From NCBI RefSeq assembly GCF_023336755.1, contig NZ_JALZWP010000003.1, positions 1 to 64,000 on the forward strand: a stretch of 64,000 nt of DNA, in the 5' to 3' direction. A program made the position numbers and the translations under genes. Of this stretch, positions 1 through 8,673 are shown one piece after another. Every line of letters begins with the position of its first letter. The stretch's first letter is position 1. The notes under the pieces are model-generated. The model did no database searches, was not told the origin of the DNA, and saw only the letters and a program-made list of their open reading frames with translations. Origin of the DNA: Roseinatronobacter domitianus (GTDB taxonomy: Bacteria > Pseudomonadota > Alphaproteobacteria > Rhodobacterales > Rhodobacteraceae).

Positions 1-193
1 CGAAATGTCCGGGAATGGTTTGCCGCCCGCAACCATTTCGCCATAATGTTCGAGGATCGCTTCAATGCGTAACCGTATCTGAAACCCGCATGGGCCAGAC
101 CAGATACACAAAGTTCATGACACTCCCTTGCTGGCGCGCAACTTGGGTTGGCAATTCGCGCAATGGAGCTGCGCCTGCGGTCGCATATCGTCC

Positions 194-1297
194 CTAGCTG
201 CTTTGCCACCAGCCCGTGCTGCGCATTTCCTCTAGCCGCGATGCTGTGCGCCCGAATTCAAAACTTCCTTCGCCTTCAACATAAAGCGCGTCGGGCTCTG
301 CATCGGCGGTCATAATCAGTTTCACGCGGGCCTCGTAAAGTGCGTCGATCAGGGTGATGAACCTGCTCGCCTCATTGTATCGTGCAGGTGACAAGACCGG
401 GACATTTTCAAGGATCAGAAAATCCAGCGCCTTGGCCAAGGCCAGATATTCCGCCGACCCTAATGCCTGGACACACAACTCTTTGAAATCTGCCCGTAGC
501 ATGCGACCTGCGCTGCGCGACAAGCTCAGGCTACGGCCATGAGCGCTGATCGTGAGGGCTGTTTCAGGTTCCCCGTCCAGTAAGCGCAGCCACAGCGCAT
601 CCATTGCCGCACTTGCTTTGTTATTGGCAGGCACATGGTAGGCGTGCTCGGCCTGCGCCAGCACACGACGGTAATCGACCGGGTGACGCAGTTCCAGCAT
701 CTGCATGTGCGATTTTATCACCTCTATGAACGGCAGGAACGCTTGGCGGTTCCATCCGCCGTCATAAAGCTCGTCCGGGTGCCGGTTAGAGGTCGCAACC
801 ACAACTACCCCGCGCTCGAACAGGCGCTTCAGCAATTGCCCCACCAGCATTCCGTCCGTAATGTCGGTGATCTGCATCTCATCGAAGCACAGCAATGACG
901 CGGTATCGGCCACCGCATCGGCCACATGTCTTACGGGATCAGTTGCGCCCTGCTCGCGTTGGCTTGAAATACCCGAATGAATTTCCTGCATAAAGGCATG
1001 AAAGTGAACGCGCCTTTTTGCCGTGACAGGTGCCGTGTCAAAGAAAAGGTCCATCAACATGGATTTTCCGCGCCCCGCCGCGCCATACAGGTATATCCCT
1101 TGCATCCGAGTTTCAGCACCAACGCGGCCGCGCTCTGGGCGCAATAGCGCACGCGCGACGCGCTTGGCCATTCCATGGCCGGGGGTTTGCAAACGCTCTG
1201 ACAGTGCTTGCAGCTTTTCAACCACATGCACTTGTGCCGGGTCATGCGCGATAGAACCCGCCGCGACCAGATCACGATATTTCTGCAACGGGCCCAT
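194..1297 (-). CDS. zapE: Cell division protein ZapE (AFG1-like AAA ATPase)
   Basis: The 367-residue protein has a Walker A motif GAAGRGKS (about residue 72) and a Walker B motif LLCFDEMQ (about residue 135), followed by an SNRHPDELY segment. This is the single-AAA-domain layout of the AFG1/ZapE family. Family members act at the membrane or divisome; in E. coli ZapE associates with FtsZ under stress. Length and motif order are normal. The start is the only ATG giving the conserved N-terminus, but its ribosome binding site is weak. It sits just downstream of the GntR regulator on the same strand and is probably unrelated to the catabolic island. Confidence 0.9.
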   Translation of the reverse strand: MGPLQKYRDLVAAGSIAHDPAQVHVVEKLQALSERLQTPGHGMAKRVARALLRPERGRVGAETRMQGIYLYGAAGRGKSMLMDLFFDTAPVTAKRRVHFHAFMQEIHSGISSQREQGATDPVRHVADAVADTASLLCFDEMQITDITDGMLVGQLLKRLFERGVVVVATSNRHPDELYDGGWNRQAFLPFIEVIKSHMQMLELRHPVDYRRVLAQAEHAYHVPANNKASAAMDALWLRLLDGEPETALTISAHGRSLSLSRSAGRMLRADFKELCVQALGSAEYLALAKALDFLILENVPVLSPARYNEASRFITLIDALYEARVKLIMTADAEPDALYVEGEGSFEFGRTASRLEEMRSTGWWQSS

Positions 1298-1348
1298 GTT
1301 TATGTCACCGCTGTGACCATGCTAATGGCGCATATAGGACGAGATTGC

Positions 1349-2083
1349 TCAGGCGTCTGCCCCTGTTTCAATCTGCCCGTTTTGCACCGCGCGCTGAAAC
1401 GCGTCTACCGTCCGCTGGTAATGCGCGGCAAGCAGTGCGCAGCCGCGATCAGCATCGCGTTTCAGGACAGAGTCCAGAATTTCGGAATGTTCGCGCGCGA
1501 TCTCTTCGCGGTAAGGTGCCCCGGAGCTAACGACCGCAGCGCGCCTGTAACGGTCGCATTTGCTGGCAAAGCCCTCTTGGCTGTGCAGCAGCCATTGTGA
1601 CGGGCAGCCGGACAGAAGCGCGCCATGAAACTCTGCATTCGCGCTTTCCCAGCGTGCAACATCGTCGCATTTTCCGTCCAGCATCTGTGCGTCCCATTTC
1701 TGCAAGATGTAGCCAGCGGCGACAACGCGGCCTTCCCAGTCTTCACCCCCGTATTGAATTGAAAGGCGCAGCGCCGCCGTCTCTATAGCGGTCCGCGCAA
1801 TATTGAGATCCACAAATTCCTCTACAGAAAGTGGCGCCACCTGAAACCCGCGCCCACCACGCGCAATAACAAGTTTTTCGGCTGTCAGGCGCTGAAGTGT
1901 CTCGCGCAGCGGTGTTGGACCAACCCCATAGGTCCGGCTCATGCGGTCGATGCGCAACAATTCACCCGGTTTTCGGCTGCCCGAAATAATATCGGCCTTC
2001 ATGGCGCCATAGACGCTTTCCACCGTCGACTGGCTGGCTGTGCCGCGCACCAAGTCTGTGGAACTGGATTCTGAACTTATCAT
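1349..2083 (-). CDS. GntR-family (FadR/FCD-type) transcriptional regulator
   Basis: The 244-residue protein has an N-terminal winged helix (about residues 20-85, with SRTYGVGPTPLRETLQRL in the recognition region) and an all-helical C-terminal FCD domain ending in an EHSEILDSVLKRDADRGCALL segment. FCD regulators usually bind small carboxylates and repress catabolic operons. It lies at the downstream end of the transporter/molybdenum hydroxylase operon, so it is the natural candidate to bind the repeated ATCATCGATAAT boxes at 8.6, 9.8 and 21.6 kb. That link is inferred from position. I see no copy of the box in front of this gene itself, so autoregulation is not supported. Confidence 0.88.
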   Translation of the reverse strand: MISSESSSTDLVRGTASQSTVESVYGAMKADIISGSRKPGELLRIDRMSRTYGVGPTPLRETLQRLTAEKLVIARGGRGFQVAPLSVEEFVDLNIARTAIETAALRLSIQYGGEDWEGRVVAAGYILQKWDAQMLDGKCDDVARWESANAEFHGALLSGCPSQWLLHSQEGFASKCDRYRRAAVVSSGAPYREEIAREHSEILDSVLKRDADRGCALLAAHYQRTVDAFQRAVQNGQIETGADA

Positions 2084-2302
2084 TAACTTTGCCCCATCAA
2101 ACTAAGGTCGGCCGCTGTCGGCAAGACCTGAAAAATATTTCATTGCGCTGTTCAGAATATGGATCGCTGCTGGCGGCAAGCGCGTTATGCCTTAAAATGC
2201 CGTCTTGCAAGCCGAAATATGTAAGCACCACGTTCTCGTCTCTCCGCAATTGTTCGGCATCCAGAACCCCAACCGCCTTTTGCGGTTCGTTATGCTCTCG
2301 CA

Positions 2303-3094
2303 CTAGGGAAGCTGTGCCGCGACCGCACGCGCGGTCAGAACCTGCGTAAGATGTGCACGATAAGAGCCGCTGCCATGCAAATCCGCAATCATGTCTTCAC
2401 TTGGCCTCGCCAACGCCTCTACAGAATTGGGTGAAAACTCATCTGCAAGGGCTGCTTCTGCGTCCTGCCAGCGGAAGACGCCTGCTTCAGATGCGCCCGT
2501 GACCGCAACGCGCACTGCATCTGCAAACCGGGCAACAAACACGCCGGTCAAGGCAAAGCGCGATGCGGGTTGCCAGAATTTCTGGTAAGAGGCCGACACC
2601 GGGATCGGGAACCGCACTTCGGTAATAATCTCATCCTCTTCCAGATCGGTGAAGAACATGCCCTGAAAGAACTCATCGGCCGCAATGCTGCGCTGTGGTG
2701 TGATAATGGTGGCACCTGATGCCAGCACGGCAGACGGGTAGCAGGCGGACGGGTCGTTATTGGCCAGACTGCCGCCAATGGTGCCGCGGTTACGCACCGC
2801 CGGATCACCAATATTTGCAGCCATATCGGCAAGGGCCGGGTAAATATCGCGCGCTTGTGCTGCAACGGTTGCATGCGTGGTCATCGCACCAATGCACAAC
2901 AGATCATCTGTTACGCGCAGCCCCTGAAGATCGCGGATCGCGCGCAGGCTGACCAGTTTGGACGGCGCAGCAAGCCGGGATTTCAGTGTCGGGATCAGGG
3001 TCTGACCGCCCGCCAGGGGTTGCGCTTCTTCTTCGGCCAACGCTGTCAGCGCATCCTCTAGCGTGGTGGGGGAGACAAGGTCGAATGCATGCAT
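2303..3094 (-). CDS. Molybdenum hydroxylase FAD-binding (medium) subunit, CoxM-like
   Basis: The 263-residue protein starts MHAFDLVSPTTLEDAL and contains LAGGQTLIP (about residue 30) and IGDPAVRNRGTIGGSLANNDPS (about residues 95-116). These are the two FAD-contact motifs of the CO dehydrogenase/xanthine dehydrogenase medium subunit. Length is typical (about 260-290). It is preceded by GGAAACG before the ATG and follows the 2Fe-2S subunit by 21 bases. Together with the small subunit here and the large subunit at 17.3-19.6 kb it should form a three-subunit molybdenum hydroxylase that passes electrons Mo to FeS to FAD. The gene order (large subunit 14 kb away) is unusual. Confidence 0.92.
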   Translation of the reverse strand: MHAFDLVSPTTLEDALTALAEEEAQPLAGGQTLIPTLKSRLAAPSKLVSLRAIRDLQGLRVTDDLLCIGAMTTHATVAAQARDIYPALADMAANIGDPAVRNRGTIGGSLANNDPSACYPSAVLASGATIITPQRSIAADEFFQGMFFTDLEEDEIITEVRFPIPVSASYQKFWQPASRFALTGVFVARFADAVRVAVTGASEAGVFRWQDAEAALADEFSPNSVEALARPSEDMIADLHGSGSYRAHLTQVLTARAVAAQLP

Positions 3095-3115
3095 CTTATC
3101 GTTTCCTTCCGTCCA

Positions 3116-3604
3116 TCATTGCGCAAAGGCGTCAGCGGAGGGCATCTGGCCAGAAGCCGCAAGCGCCGCTTTCACGATATTGGCATAGCCGGTGCACCGG
3201 CAGATATTGCCTTCCAGATGATGACGTATCTGGGCCTCTGTGGGTTTAGGAGTGTGGCGCAAAAGCGCGCTGAGCGACATGATCATGCCCGGCGTGCAAT
3301 AGCCGCATTGCAGCCCGTGATGGTCCTGAAACGCCTTTTGCAGGGCCGACAGCGAGCCATCCTTGTTTTCCATGTCTTCAATGGTGCGCACCTCTGCTCC
3401 GTCAAGCTCTCCGACGAACATGGTGCAGGATTTTATCGCCATACCATCCACATGGACCGTGCAGGCACCGCACTGACTGGTGTCGCATCCAACATGGGTG
3501 CCGGTCAGATTCAGGGTCTCTCGCAGGTAATCGACCAGCAGTGTCCGGCCTTCGACATCGGCAGTGACAGACCGACCATTGACCGTCATGGTTATCTTTT
3601 GCAT
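3116..3604 (-). CDS. Molybdenum hydroxylase 2Fe-2S (small) subunit, CoxS-like
   Basis: The protein has about 162 residues from the ATG at 3604, chosen because AAGGAGAG lies five bases upstream; a longer upstream reading adds a non-conserved tail. An N-terminal plant-type ferredoxin fold carries [16 protein letters not shown] and a C-terminal helical domain carries CGYCTPGM and GNICRCTGY. These eight cysteines hold two 2Fe-2S clusters in this family. It is the electron-transfer subunit of the molybdenum hydroxylase with the CoxM-like gene just downstream. It lies 58 bases after the SLC13-type carrier gene on the same strand and is very probably cotranscribed. Confidence 0.94.
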   Translation of the reverse strand: MQKITMTVNGRSVTADVEGRTLLVDYLRETLNLTGTHVGCDTSQCGACTVHVDGMAIKSCTMFVGELDGAEVRTIEDMENKDGSLSALQKAFQDHHGLQCGYCTPGMIMSLSALLRHTPKPTEAQIRHHLEGNICRCTGYANIVKAALAASGQMPSADAFAQ

Positions 3605-3662
3605 CAGGTCTCTCCTTCTATAGCTGGCCGCGTCAGGGCGCATGCCTTGCTTGTCGTTCAAC

Positions 3663-5081
3663 TTAGTACCAGCCCAGCGCCTGCCACCAGAAATGGGCCG
3701 CGATCATGGTAATCGGTGTTGTGATTAGCGCCAACAACAGCAGCACGCGGGTTGCATCGCGCATGGATATGTTCGCCATCGCCATCGCCAACATCAGCGG
3801 CGGCAACTGATAGGGCATAAGCGGCGTGGCATATCCGAGAACCTGGCTCATGGCCACGGCTTCTACGCTCCAGCCAGTGGACGCGGCAATCTCTCCGAAG
3901 AAAGGCGCTGTCATGGCAGGCGCGACTGGCATGGTTGTCACAAGCGAGGTCGCAGCGGCAATAATCGCCAGCATTGTCAGACGCACCGGGTTAGATGCCT
4001 CTTGCAGCGGAACGCTGGCAACCAACATGCGCGACAACGCATCGCCCGCACCGGACACGGTCATAACCGCGCCTATGCCCAGCACAGCGCCAATATAGAG
4101 CAACATGGGAAAGGCGGTGTTGAATGGCATCGCTTTCAGATCGGTGATCTGCATGAATGGCATCAGGCACAACACAGCCGCACCCAAACCGATCCAGGCG
4201 GGCGAAACACCATGCAGAAAATCGAGGCTCCAGAGCAGAAGTGTCGCGCCCATGATCGCTATCAGCCGCAGGCCCGCACCCGATAGCGGCTTCGCCACGT
4301 TTTCTTGCTGCGCTGCTTGAGGCGTAGGGTCTTGTTGAAACAGATGAACCAGGATCAACACCAGAGCAACGCCCTTGACCAGGCCAATAACCGGAAAATG
4401 CAGAAGCATGTAAGGTCCAAAAGTCAGCGTTACATCATGCAGGGATTCCAACGATCCGGCCAAAACAATATTCGGCAGGTTCGCAGGTAAAAAGGTGATG
4501 GGAACGATGTAGGTGCCGACGGGCACCGCCAGAACCAGCCCTGTGCGCCCCTTGCTGCCGGGCTGATACCCCACCACGTCACACAGCGCGATGACAAGCG
4601 GCAACAAAACCGCCACCCGCGCCAAGGTAGAGGGCAGGATCAACGCCAGCGCGGCAGCGAACAGAACAATCAGGCTAACCCGCGCGGCATAGCTGGACGC
4701 GGCAAAGCGCGCATTCAAAAACCTTGCGGCCAACCAATGCGACAGCCCGGTTTTGGTTGCGCTTGCGCTGAGAATAACGCCTGCAAAAATTAGCCAGAAC
4801 GCCGTGGTGGTGAATCCAGAAAATACCACCGGGGGGGCAAGGCCAACGATCGTGACCGCCCCAAGCAAAAACAGCAGGCCCGTCAACGCCTCTGGCAGCA
4901 CACCCAACGCCCAAAACCCGATGGCCAGCGCCACAAGCGCAAGACTATCGGCCATTTGCGGCGGTGCGCCGGATATGCGCAAGCCCAGCGCCAGCGCCGC
5001 GCTCAGGAATATTACCAGCACTGCACGCAGTCCGGCACCACTGGCCATACCTCGGACCATTGCCCCTATGGCCTGCCTCAT
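3663..5081 (-). CDS. SLC13/DASS-family anion transporter
   Basis: The 472-residue integral membrane protein has roughly a dozen hydrophobic segments. The [28 protein letters not shown] stretch (about residues 88-115) and the late [15 protein letters not shown] segment resemble the SLC13/DASS divalent anion:sodium symporters (dicarboxylates, citrate, sulfate). It lies between coxG-like and coxS-like genes in a catabolic operon that already encodes a TRAP carboxylate transporter. It may import a second acid or export a pathway acid. Substrate cannot be read from sequence. The stop codon lies 58 bases before the small molybdenum hydroxylase subunit. Confidence 0.75.
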   Translation of the reverse strand: MRQAIGAMVRGMASGAGLRAVLVIFLSAALALGLRISGAPPQMADSLALVALAIGFWALGVLPEALTGLLFLLGAVTIVGLAPPVVFSGFTTTAFWLIFAGVILSASATKTGLSHWLAARFLNARFAASSYAARVSLIVLFAAALALILPSTLARVAVLLPLVIALCDVVGYQPGSKGRTGLVLAVPVGTYIVPITFLPANLPNIVLAGSLESLHDVTLTFGPYMLLHFPVIGLVKGVALVLILVHLFQQDPTPQAAQQENVAKPLSGAGLRLIAIMGATLLLWSLDFLHGVSPAWIGLGAAVLCLMPFMQITDLKAMPFNTAFPMLLYIGAVLGIGAVMTVSGAGDALSRMLVASVPLQEASNPVRLTMLAIIAAATSLVTTMPVAPAMTAPFFGEIAASTGWSVEAVAMSQVLGYATPLMPYQLPPLMLAMAMANISMRDATRVLLLLALITTPITMIAAHFWWQALGWY

Positions 5082-5084
5082 GGG

Positions 5085-5552
5085 TCAGGCACCCTCTGTC
5101 GCATCATCCGGGCCGTTTTCAATATGCGCCTGAAACGCGTCGAAAAACTGCCCGGCCAGCCGTTTGGCAACACCACCAACCAATCGAGAGCCAAGCTGCG
5201 CCAGCTTGCCGCCAAGCGCCGCTGTCGCTTCATAGGTCAGCTCTGTGCCTTCAGGCACCTCGCGTAGGGTCACGACCGCGTCGCCCTTGGCAAACCCGGC
5301 AATCCCGCCATTTCCCTCGCCGACAATACGGTAGCTTTCCGGCGCGTTTATATCAGTCAGCGTGACCTTGCCTTTGAAGGTTGCCTTCACCGGCCCGATT
5401 TTTTGCGTCACGCTGGCGACAAACCCTTCGTCGGGCGACCCTTCCAAAGATTTGCAGCCCGGAATTGCCGCACGCAGGGTTTCGGGGTCATTCAGATGCG
5501 CCCAGACCGTTGCACGATCAGCAGCAATTATGCGGGTGCCAGAGAGTTCCAT
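5085..5552 (-). CDS. CoxG-family SRPBCC protein
   Basis: The protein has about 155 residues starting MELSGTRIIAADRATVW. ATG at 5552 (or 5555) follows AAGGATGG. The body has the CoxG pattern: LRAAIPGCKSLEG, KIGPVKATFKGKVTL, GEGNGGIAGFAKGDA and ATAALGGKLAQLGSRLV. In Oligotropha, CoxG is thought to recruit CO dehydrogenase to the membrane; homologues accompany many molybdenum hydroxylases. It directly precedes the SLC13 carrier (three-base gap). A paralogue at 28580-29098 shares the same motifs but has a longer acidic tail. Confidence 0.9.
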   Translation of the reverse strand: MELSGTRIIAADRATVWAHLNDPETLRAAIPGCKSLEGSPDEGFVASVTQKIGPVKATFKGKVTLTDINAPESYRIVGEGNGGIAGFAKGDAVVTLREVPEGTELTYEATAALGGKLAQLGSRLVGGVAKRLAGQFFDAFQAHIENGPDDATEGA

Positions 5553-5629
5553 CATCCATCCTTGCACTTATTGGGTTTCAACGCCGCGGCCGGGGCCGCG
5601 ACATGCGATCAGCTCGGTCTTGCATCCAC

Positions 5630-6946
5630 CTACAAAAGGCTGGGCAAGTATAGAACGATTGACGGGAAGAGATACATCAGCAAGATCAGTACGGCATCGC
5701 AACCAAGATACGGGGCCGCAGCCACGGCTACCCTGCGCAGCGTGGTGCCCTTCGGAGCCACACCCAACATGACATATAATAGCAAGCCGAAAGGCGGTGT
5801 CGTCTGCGACATCTCCAGGCTGATCAGCACGAACAGGCCAAACCACAGCGGGTTGATCCCTAATTGAGCCGCCAACGGAAAGAAGATCGGTGTGGTGATT
5901 AGGATCATGGAAACCGGGTCCATGAACATGCCCAGACTCAGCAGCGCCACGAACATGATAATCAAGACGACGACCGTGCTTACATCGAACGAGGTGGCAA
6001 AGCGCAGCATCCCCGAACTTGCGCCGGAATAGGCCAAAAGCTGGCTGAAAATGCTGGAATTCAAGATGATGAAAAACACCATTCCGCCAATCTTGACCGT
6101 CGAGATCAACGCCTGCTTCACCGCGTCGTAGCTCAGGACACGAAATGCGGCCATCAGGATCAGGATTGAGACAACGCCAAATGCAGCGGATTCCGTTGGT
6201 GTGGCAACGCCCAGCAAGATCAGCCCGACCACCATGAACACAACAAAACCCATCGGCATGATATTGACGATGAAGGCATGAACCTTTTCCGCCATAGGCA
6301 CTGGTGGGACATCATATTGCGGTGCGTTTTTGGGGTTCCACCAAACCTGCCCAGCGATCACGGCAGTATACAGGACGGCGAGCAACACGCCGGGCAGAAT
6401 ACCCGCGATCAGGAATGCGCCCACGTCCAGGCCCGCGATGGTTGCCAGCAACACACCCAGCGTTGACGGCGGAATGACCATTGCCAGCCCTCCCGTGCCC
6501 AGGATGGGGCCAAGCGACATGCGCCAATGATAGCCGCGCCGTTCCATTTCCGGCACCATCATCGACCCCAGCATAGCGGTATTGGCCATGCTGGACCCTG
6601 TTAGCGTGGAAAACAGCGCCCCGCCCCCGACCGTCAGAAAGCACAGACGACCCGGAATCCGACCCATCAGAATATCCAGCGTCGTGAACACGCGCTGTGC
6701 TATGCCTGAATAAAAGAACAATGACCCCATGAGGATGAAAAACGGGACCGGGGCCAACTGGAAACGGGTTATCAAAGAGGTCGAATTATCGACAACCTGA
6801 TAAAACGCGAACGTATCGCCCATAAAGATGTAGGCGCAGATCAGGTTGGTCGCCATGAAGGCAAACGCAACAGGCACCCCCAACATCATCAATCCGACGA
6901 CAAGCCCAATCAAGAGCGCAAGGGCCATATACCATTCCAGGATCAT
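5630..6946 (-). CDS. dctM: TRAP transporter large permease (DctM-like)
   Basis: The 438-residue polytopic membrane protein begins MILEWYMALALLIGLVVGLMMLGVPVAFAF. It has the DctM signatures PFFILMGSLFFYSGIAQRVF, GSSMANTAMLGSMMVPEM and VIPPSTLGVLLATIAG, and a late MDPVSMILITTPIFFP segment. It forms the transport channel of a sodium-driven TRAP importer with the DctQ and DctP proteins encoded immediately upstream. Its ATG overlaps the dctQ stop by one base (TGATG), so translation is coupled. The transporter probably brings the island's carboxylate substrate into the cytoplasm. Confidence 0.95.
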   Translation of the reverse strand: MILEWYMALALLIGLVVGLMMLGVPVAFAFMATNLICAYIFMGDTFAFYQVVDNSTSLITRFQLAPVPFFILMGSLFFYSGIAQRVFTTLDILMGRIPGRLCFLTVGGGALFSTLTGSSMANTAMLGSMMVPEMERRGYHWRMSLGPILGTGGLAMVIPPSTLGVLLATIAGLDVGAFLIAGILPGVLLAVLYTAVIAGQVWWNPKNAPQYDVPPVPMAEKVHAFIVNIMPMGFVVFMVVGLILLGVATPTESAAFGVVSILILMAAFRVLSYDAVKQALISTVKIGGMVFFIILNSSIFSQLLAYSGASSGMLRFATSFDVSTVVVLIIMFVALLSLGMFMDPVSMILITTPIFFPLAAQLGINPLWFGLFVLISLEMSQTTPPFGLLLYVMLGVAPKGTTLRRVAVAAAPYLGCDAVLILLMYLFPSIVLYLPSLL

Positions 6947-7458
6947 CAGAGGCCCTCATTCGCATCGGTGGACCCATACAGGCTACGCCGAGTGACAAGA
7001 TACCGCCCGAATTCAATGGTCAGCAGCCCAAAGGTCAGCGGATAGCCGGCATGTAGCAACCAATAGGGCATGTCTACCGAGCGTTGATCAAAGTGACCGC
7101 GCGCAATGGCTTCGCTCATGATCTCTATGCTGACAAACAGGAAGATAAGACTGACCGCAATGCCAAGCAGGTAGATCAGAGCTTCCAGGATTTGGCGTGG
7201 CAGGCCGCTCATGTTCGCGATGGCCATGTCAACCATCACATGCCCGCGGGTGTGCAACAGGTAGGGCGCGCTGAACAGGGCGAAATATAACAGGATGTAT
7301 TCGACTGTAGCGATGGTGGCCTGAAAAGACCCGTAGCCCAAAGCTCTGGAAGCAACATTCAGCACAACAAGGGCGATTGAGAACACGATCAACAAAGCGG
7401 CAATTGCCGCCAGTCCGAAGATCAGGCCGTGATACAGCCGAGAGATTATGGCAAGCAT
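6946..7458 (-). CDS. dctQ: TRAP transporter small permease (DctQ-like)
   Basis: The 170-residue protein has four predicted membrane helices (about residues 13-35, 47-66, 88-108 and 131-150) and a LRTRGH-like segment (LLHTRGHVMVDM) between helices 2 and 3, as in DctQ. It is the small membrane subunit bridging the binding protein and the large permease. It lies between dctP (76-base gap) and dctM (one-base overlap). Length is normal for the family. Confidence 0.93.
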   Translation of the reverse strand: MLAIISRLYHGLIFGLAAIAALLIVFSIALVVLNVASRALGYGSFQATIATVEYILLYFALFSAPYLLHTRGHVMVDMAIANMSGLPRQILEALIYLLGIAVSLIFLFVSIEIMSEAIARGHFDQRSVDMPYWLLHAGYPLTFGLLTIEFGRYLVTRRSLYGSTDANEGL

Positions 7459-7534
7459 GGTCTACAGTCCAGTTCCTGCACTACATGAATAGGGCGCCCG
7501 CATTAAGCGCGCGCCCTGTCGAATCGCAGACGGA

Positions 7535-8518
7535 TCAGTCAGCTTTATAGATCATGCCGCGCAATTCATCGGTCACGTCGTCACCGACATTGCCACGCAC
7601 ACTGTTCCACATCGCATCAAAGGCGGTTGAAAGGTAACTTGCGGCTGCGTCACCTTCCATCCGCACGGCCTGCACGCCTGCCGCATCCGCGGCGGCAATA
7701 TCGGCCTCGCCCATCATGTTCATCTCGTCGATCGACAACTGCTCATAGGCCAGAGCGACACGGCTCAGTTGATCGCGAGCTTCATCGCTCAGGCGTTCCC
7801 ACTTATCCTGATTGACCAGAACAATATTGGCCAGATTGTAGAACTGCGGTTCAACCCGGTAGCTGACCGAATCCTGCAACCCGATGGATTCAAGACCAAC
7901 CGTCGGCCAGCCAAAACCATTGATTACCCCACGGTCCAGACCCTGCGGAACATCCCCTGAAGGGATCGCAACAGGAGAGCCATTCAGCGCCTCGATGATC
8001 GGACGGTAAGCCCCGGTCGAACGCATGGACAGACCGGTGAGGTCCACAACGCCGTCTTCGGTCATGGCCGGCTCAGTTGCCAGATACAGATAGTAGCCCG
8101 CACTGGTTTCTGCCCAAGCAAGGAAATGGGCGTTCGCCTTTTCCGCAAAGATATTGGCGAAGTGATCGTAGGACCCATTTGCCCGCAATTCATCAATCCC
8201 GATATTTTGCAGCATCATGGCCTGCGCTTCGGGAATCGTGCCTGTGGTAAACGCGGCTGGAATCCATAGGATGTCCAGCAAGCCGCGCTCCAGGGCGGCA
8301 ACCGCGCGGTCCTGTGGGTTCACCTCTGGACCACCCAGCATATTCACCTGAACTGCACCATCTTCGGCATTGATCACGTCAACAAAATGCTTGGTGAAGC
8401 TTTTGGAAAGTGTGTGCTGAGTCGGCAGCGCGGTTTGGGCACGCAACACCTCTTGTGCACTTGCAGGCAAGGCAACGATGGCGGCGACAATAGCCAGTGC
8501 ATGTATTGGTCTTGTCAT
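7535..8518 (-). CDS. dctP: TRAP transporter substrate-binding protein (DctP-like)
   Basis: ATG at 8518 follows GGGAGGAA with good spacing and gives a 327-residue precursor with a clear signal peptide (MTRPIHALAIVAAIVALPASAQ). A longer upstream reading would run through the promoter and is rejected. The mature protein has the DctP fold signature LTGLSMRSTGAYRPII, whose arginine normally pairs with the substrate carboxylate, then DVPQGLDRGVINGFG. It is the first gene of the operon and lies 64 bases behind a promoter with the repeated operator-like box. A carboxylic acid ligand is expected; its identity is not visible. Confidence 0.93.
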   Translation of the reverse strand: MTRPIHALAIVAAIVALPASAQEVLRAQTALPTQHTLSKSFTKHFVDVINAEDGAVQVNMLGGPEVNPQDRAVAALERGLLDILWIPAAFTTGTIPEAQAMMLQNIGIDELRANGSYDHFANIFAEKANAHFLAWAETSAGYYLYLATEPAMTEDGVVDLTGLSMRSTGAYRPIIEALNGSPVAIPSGDVPQGLDRGVINGFGWPTVGLESIGLQDSVSYRVEPQFYNLANIVLVNQDKWERLSDEARDQLSRVALAYEQLSIDEMNMMGEADIAAADAAGVQAVRMEGDAAASYLSTAFDAMWNSVRGNVGDDVTDELRGMIYKAD

Positions 8519-8582
8519 CTCAGAAAATTCCTCCCGGTTTTGGGTCCGCTGCTGGTCGCTCACCAACAGTCTAGGACTTACA

Positions 8583-8611
8583 TTATTATCGATGATTATC
8601 ATCATTGTCAA
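8583..8611 (-). promoter_or_regulatory. Promoter with operator-like box in front of dctPQM operon
   Basis: On the minus strand TTGACA (8611-8606) and TAATAA (8588-8583) are separated by exactly 17 bases. The spacer contains ATAATCATCGATAAT, a near-palindrome centred on ATCGAT. The same word occurs in the aldolase/hydrolase intergenic region and before the FAH-family gene at 21.5 kb. A protein bound here would block RNA polymerase, so repression is likely. Confidence 0.7.
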
Positions 8612-8673
8612 GTTTGGGTCACCGCGTAGATGCAATGGACCGCATTTCCTGCGCTGCTTCGGACAAAACACGA

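Noticed and set aside
1-110. Minus-strand fragment ending the left edge (…RIEAILEHYGEMVAGGKPFPDIS)
   Set aside because: The frame is too short, has no clear start or ribosome site and no recognised family. It may be the beginning of a gene outside the window, but it cannot be supported.
2084-2302. Possible 68-residue gene on the minus strand between CoxM and the GntR gene
   Set aside because: It starts at a GTG overlapping the coxM stop but has no motif, and includes an AACCGC/GCGGTT stem that looks more like a transcript end structure.
5568-5629. GTG start for the first CoxG gene at 5567
   Set aside because: It would use part of the ribosome site as coding sequence; ATG 5552/5555 matches the conserved N-terminus MELSGTR.
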